From assembly GCA_937874185.1 (NCBI GenBank), contig CALNAK010000036.1, positions 62,001 through 126,000 on the forward strand: a stretch of 64,000 nucleotides of DNA, read 5' to 3'. How positions within the stretch are numbered: the stretch's first letter is position 1; the number at the start of each line of letters is the position of its first letter. Made by a program: the position numbers and the translations under genes. Under the pieces are notes generated by a model. It was not told the origin of the DNA. It did not search any database and saw only the letters and a program-made list of their open reading frames with translations. The DNA comes from an uncultured Lactobacillus sp. Its GTDB lineage: Bacteria; Bacillota; Bacilli; Lactobacillales; Lactobacillaceae. Below are positions 60,726 to 64,000 of the stretch, in pieces.

Positions 60726-61555
60726 TGGCTAACATTGATGAAACAGCAATTCTAAAAAGAATTTTTAGCTATTTCTTATTAATCTTTTTGGCAGTTGTTA
60801 TCTTAGCTCCATTTTTTATCGGTATTTGGACAAGTTTCCTACCAACTGCTGATATCCTTAAAGGTAATTTCTTTAGTACAAACGTTTCACTTAACAATTA
60901 CTTTGATGCTTTTACACAAACACCAATTTTACGTTACTTAGGTAATACAGTTGTTATTTCAATTATCACTATGTTTGCTCATTTAATTTTCTGTTCAATG
61001 AGTGCTTACGCATTTGTTTTCTTAGACTTCAAATACAAAAAAGTATTCTTTGCACTCTTCATGGTTACAATGATGCTACCATCAGAAGCTGCTATTATCC
61101 CTAACTTCCAAACTGTTAAGGCTTTGGGACTATTGGATCACTACTCAGCTATGATTGTGCCATCACTTACTTCAGCATTCGGTACTTTCATGTTGCGCCA
61201 ATCATTCATGCAAACACCAATGGAATTGAAAGAAGCTGCTGATATTGAAGGTTTGAATCATTTCCAAATTTACTGGAACGTTGTTCTACCTTATAACCGT
61301 ATCAGTTTGATTACTCTAGGAGCGTACAGTTTCTTAGGTGCTTGGAATCAATATCTATGGCCAATCCTTGTTACATTCAGTAACAATTCACGTGTTATCC
61401 AAAACGGTTTGAAACAATTACAATCTGAAGAAACATTTAATAACTGGGGTATGATTCAAGCCAGTGCTGCCATCATTGTTATCCCAACAATTATTGTTCT
61501 ATTCATCGGACAACATTACTTCAAATCAGGAATGAATGAAGGAGCGGTTAAATAA
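60725..61555 (+). CDS. ugpE: Glycerol-3-phosphate-type ABC importer, permease E
   Basis: 276-residue permease with six helices and the EAA loop ELKEAADIEGLNHFQIYWNVVLPYNRIS near residue 172. MMLPSEAAIIPNFQTVKALGLLDHYSA and SFLGAWNQYLWPI are typical of UgpE. Its ATG overlaps the ugpA stop (TAATG), giving translational coupling. It pairs with UgpA. It is the third gene of the unit. Confidence 0.9.
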   Translation: MANIDETAILKRIFSYFLLIFLAVVILAPFFIGIWTSFLPTADILKGNFFSTNVSLNNYFDAFTQTPILRYLGNTVVISIITMFAHLIFCSMSAYAFVFLDFKYKKVFFALFMVTMMLPSEAAIIPNFQTVKALGLLDHYSAMIVPSLTSAFGTFMLRQSFMQTPMELKEAADIEGLNHFQIYWNVVLPYNRISLITLGAYSFLGAWNQYLWPILVTFSNNSRVIQNGLKQLQSEETFNNWGMIQASAAIIVIPTIIVLFIGQHYFKSGMNEGAVK

Positions 61556-62916
61556 TGGTTAAATACAAAAAATTTACAATGCCTTTGATCTTAATCTTAG
61601 GTATTATCCTAATCGGTCTTTTTGGTAAGGCACTTTCAGCTAAGTCAGCTGCAGTTAAAGACAACCGTACTGAAGTTGTTCTTTGGCACGAAATGGGTGG
61701 TCCTGCTGAAAAGTCACTAGAAAAAATTGTTACAGGTTTTAACAAGTCACAAAAGAAATATGTTGTAGTTCCTAAGTATCAAGGTTCATATGATGCTGCG
61801 ATTCAAAAGATTCTACAAACTCACAATACAAATACATCACCAGCTGTTTTCCAAGCCTTTGATATTTCTGCAGCACAAATGATGCACAGTGGTTTTATTA
61901 CACCAGTACAAGAATTTATTGACAAGGATAACTTTGATGTAAGTAAGATTTCACCAGTTGCCCGTGCTTTCTACTCAAATAAGGGTAAACAACAATCATT
62001 GCCTTTCAATACTTCACAACCAGTGCTTTACTATAATGCTTCACTATTGAAGAAGTATGGTATTACGCCACCTCCAGTTTCACCTTCATATGATGATATT
62101 ACTCGAGTTGCTAAAGCAATCTACGAAAAGTCAGATCATAAAGTTAAAGGTATGACTGTTCAAATTTATGGTTGGTTACTAGAACAAGCAATGGCTAATG
62201 CCGGAGTATCACTAACTAACAATAACGATGGACATACTGGTTTCCCAACTAAAGCAACTATTACTAACCCAGCATCAAAAGAATTCTTCGAATGGATCCG
62301 TGAGAATCAAAAAGCGGGTGACTTCATGGACTATGGTTCTGGTGCAATGTCAGGTACTAACCAAACAACTGGTTTCTTAAACGGTAAAGTCGGTATCTAC
62401 ATCCAATCATCAGCAAGTATGAGTCAATTGAACAAGAAGAATAAGAATGAACTTGGTATTACATATTTCCCACATCCAAATGGTAAGAAAGCTAATGGTG
62501 TTGCCATTGGTGGTGCCGCACTTTGGATCTCAAATGATAAACCAAAAGACGTTCAACAAGGTGCCTTTGAATTTATCAAGTATACTTTGAAGCCAGAAGT
62601 GCAAGCTCAATGGCAAAAAGATACTGGTTATCTAGCACTAAACAAAGATTCACAAAACACTTCAATTCTTAAGAGTCTTTACAAGAAACATCCAGAAGCC
62701 AAAGTACCTAGTCAACAATTGCAAGAAGCTGTTCCTAACAACTTCAACTCAGGTATTTTGATGGAAGGTATGCAAAAAACTCGTCAAATCGAACAATTTG
62801 CAATGGAAGAAATTTATAACGGTGGTGACATTCATCGTGCATTGAAGAATGCGGATAAGAAGATTGATGATAACTTAACTACAACCAATAGAGCCAACGG
62901 ACGTAGTACTAAGTAA
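61555..62916 (+). CDS. ugpB: Glycerol-3-phosphate-type extracellular binding protein
   Basis: 453-residue solute-binding protein. VLWHEMGGPAEKSLEKIV with KIVTGFNKSQKKYVVVPKYQGSYDAAIQKIL and AVFQAFDISAAQMM follow the UgpB pattern. The N-terminus has a basic start and a hydrophobic stretch (about 9-28) but no lipobox cysteine, so it is either anchored by an uncleaved helix or cleaved and released, unlike the lipoproteins usual in Gram-positives. Its ATG overlaps the ugpE stop. The ligand is probably sn-glycerol 3-phosphate or a glycerophosphodiester; sugar is the alternative. Confidence 0.88.
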   Translation: MVKYKKFTMPLILILGIILIGLFGKALSAKSAAVKDNRTEVVLWHEMGGPAEKSLEKIVTGFNKSQKKYVVVPKYQGSYDAAIQKILQTHNTNTSPAVFQAFDISAAQMMHSGFITPVQEFIDKDNFDVSKISPVARAFYSNKGKQQSLPFNTSQPVLYYNASLLKKYGITPPPVSPSYDDITRVAKAIYEKSDHKVKGMTVQIYGWLLEQAMANAGVSLTNNNDGHTGFPTKATITNPASKEFFEWIRENQKAGDFMDYGSGAMSGTNQTTGFLNGKVGIYIQSSASMSQLNKKNKNELGITYFPHPNGKKANGVAIGGAALWISNDKPKDVQQGAFEFIKYTLKPEVQAQWQKDTGYLALNKDSQNTSILKSLYKKHPEAKVPSQQLQEAVPNNFNSGILMEGMQKTRQIEQFAMEEIYNGGDIHRALKNADKKIDDNLTTTNRANGRSTK

Positions 62917-62975
62917 GTTATATTTTTATAAGGGATGAGTCAGGGGAATTTATCAGTTTATATTTAATAGATACA

Positions 62976-63015
62976 AAAATAGCGAATCAAATTACACAAT
63001 CTGATTCGCTATTTG
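62976..63015. terminator. Bidirectional terminator between ugpB and the EamA gene
   Basis: AAAATAGCGAATCA / TGATTCGCTATTT stem separating two convergent genes. Confidence 0.85.
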
Positions 63016-63065
63016 CTGTTAAGTAATGAATGTTATTTTCAAAGAACCTAAATCAGAGGGATTAA

Positions 63066-63989
63066 TTATTTTTTATCCTTTTGATACCTAAATTTCAAAC
63101 TAAATAAATTAGGCGGTAAAGCTTGTAAGAATGTTATACCTAAGATCAATAAAGCACCAATCAATTCTGCACCACTGACCTTAGTCTTCAGGACAGTCAC
63201 TGCCAGAATGGTTGCGGTCAAAGGTTCAAATGCACTCAACATTCCTGTTGTTGAAGGGGTTAAGTAATTCAAGCTTTGTAGATAGAACAGATAAGAAAAC
63301 ATTGTCCCACCGGTTACGATAAAAATAATAGAAATTATGGCGATGCCATTTAGATGTGGCACATGCGTTAAATTGGCAAATGGTGCAAAGACAATTCCAC
63401 CTAATAACATTGACCATCCGGTAACAATGCGTGCATCAAATCGTTTCAATAATTCCCTTGGTAATAAAGTATAAGATGCCTGACTAATACCAGCTCCAAC
63501 TCCCCAAAGAATGGCTGCTGGTGACAACATTAGTTGGTTCAGATGTCCGTGGGTTACTAACAAGAAAGTTCCTAATAATGCTAAAACAATTGAGATTAGA
63601 TCAATTCTTCGAGGCAATTGAAGTTTTCTTAATGATAAGTACAGAATAATAAAGAGTGGTCCTAAGAATTGTAAAACAGTCGCTGTTGGTGCATTACCAT
63701 ATTTGATAGCCATAAAATAAGTATATTGGGCGGGCAACATCCCCAATAATCCAAAGGCTAATAATTGTATAACATAGCGTGGCTTTTTCAGGATTGCAAA
63801 TAGTTCTTTTGAATCCGCAAAATAACACCAGATAACCAACATTAGACCAGCAAATATTAATCGGATTCCTACGATCCACTGTGTAGGGATGCTTTCTTCA
63901 GTGAACAAGTATTGTGCAATGCTTCCTGAAAATCCCCACAGAACTGGCCCCATAATCGCATAGAAGAATCCTTTTTGTTTAGCGGTCAA
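63066..63989 (-). CDS. EamA family (DMT superfamily) transporter
   Basis: 307-residue protein with ten hydrophobic helices in two repeated EamA halves. The first starts MGPVLWGFSGSIAQYLF; the second includes ILWGVGAGISQASYTLLPREL and the end of the repeat AFEPLTATILAVTVLKTKVSGAELIGALLILGITFLQ. Such proteins export metabolites or amino acids. TTG 63989 lies 6 bases after GGGGA at the window edge, so the gene appears complete. It is convergent with ugpB. The substrate is not evident. Confidence 0.88.
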   Translation of the reverse strand: MTAKQKGFFYAIMGPVLWGFSGSIAQYLFTEESIPTQWIVGIRLIFAGLMLVIWCYFADSKELFAILKKPRYVIQLLAFGLLGMLPAQYTYFMAIKYGNAPTATVLQFLGPLFIILYLSLRKLQLPRRIDLISIVLALLGTFLLVTHGHLNQLMLSPAAILWGVGAGISQASYTLLPRELLKRFDARIVTGWSMLLGGIVFAPFANLTHVPHLNGIAIISIIFIVTGGTMFSYLFYLQSLNYLTPSTTGMLSAFEPLTATILAVTVLKTKVSGAELIGALLILGITFLQALPPNLFSLKFRYQKDKK

Positions 63990-64000
63990 TAAATATCCCC

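Overview
The window is a low-GC Gram-positive chromosome segment. It has strong purine-rich ribosome binding sites, frequent TTG starts, many Rho-independent terminators, SLAP-type surface proteins, a phosphoketolase, C69 dipeptidases and PepO, and a D-aspartate ligase of the enterococcal/lactobacillal type. Together these point to the family Lactobacillaceae, possibly Companilactobacillus (an inference from gene content only). I see no rRNA, tRNA, CRISPR array, intact insertion sequence or prophage.

Layout. 1-7.5 kb: amino-acid and peptide catabolism (alanine dehydrogenase end, threonine dehydratase, OPT oligopeptide transporter, a stand-alone PqqD-like protein, C69 dipeptidase, two-subunit L-serine dehydratase). 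7.8-9.2 kb, minus strand: an MqsR-like toxin, MqsA-like antitoxin and SecB-like chaperone, i.e. a putative toxin-antitoxin-chaperone (TAC) module. 9.4-16.2 kb: second C69 dipeptidase, ClbS/DfsB protein, ArsB/NhaD-type transporter, small membrane proteins, DyP peroxidase and a choloylglycine hydrolase-family enzyme. 16.8-20 kb: GntR regulator and phosphoketolase, which share an operator-like palindrome. 20.5-30.5 kb: HxlR/MFS efflux, tyrosine phosphatase, glycerate kinase, stress protein, 3-methyladenine glycosylase, a small ABC exporter, acetyltransferase and metallophosphoesterase. 30.5-39 kb: asparagine synthase, two BspA-like/SLAP surface proteins (the second truncated at its N-terminus), D-aspartate ligase and a second stress protein. 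39-43 kb: RpiR regulator and a split PTS with an embedded HAD phosphatase. 43-47 kb: tandem pepO paralogues. 47.5-52.6 kb: a deoxyribose operon with its SorC-type regulator. 52.6-58.3 kb: a candidate small RNA, a MacB/FtsX-type ABC exporter, SDR, MerR and a carboxymuconolactone decarboxylase/cupin pair. 58.7-62.9 kb: a ugp-type ABC importer. The window closes with an EamA transporter.

The most unusual content is non-coding. Eight copies of a ~125-bp structured repeat (family B) sit at or within a few bases of stop codons, between the gene and its terminator. Three copies of a ~165-bp four-stem repeat (family A) lie between genes. In both families the paired arms differ between copies but stay complementary, which is the signature of selected structure. 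The TAC module is the most interesting protein-coding system. Several regulator/operator pairs (GntR-xfp, MerR-CMD, HxlR-MFS, DeoR-deo, MqsA-mqsR) can be read directly from palindromes next to promoters.
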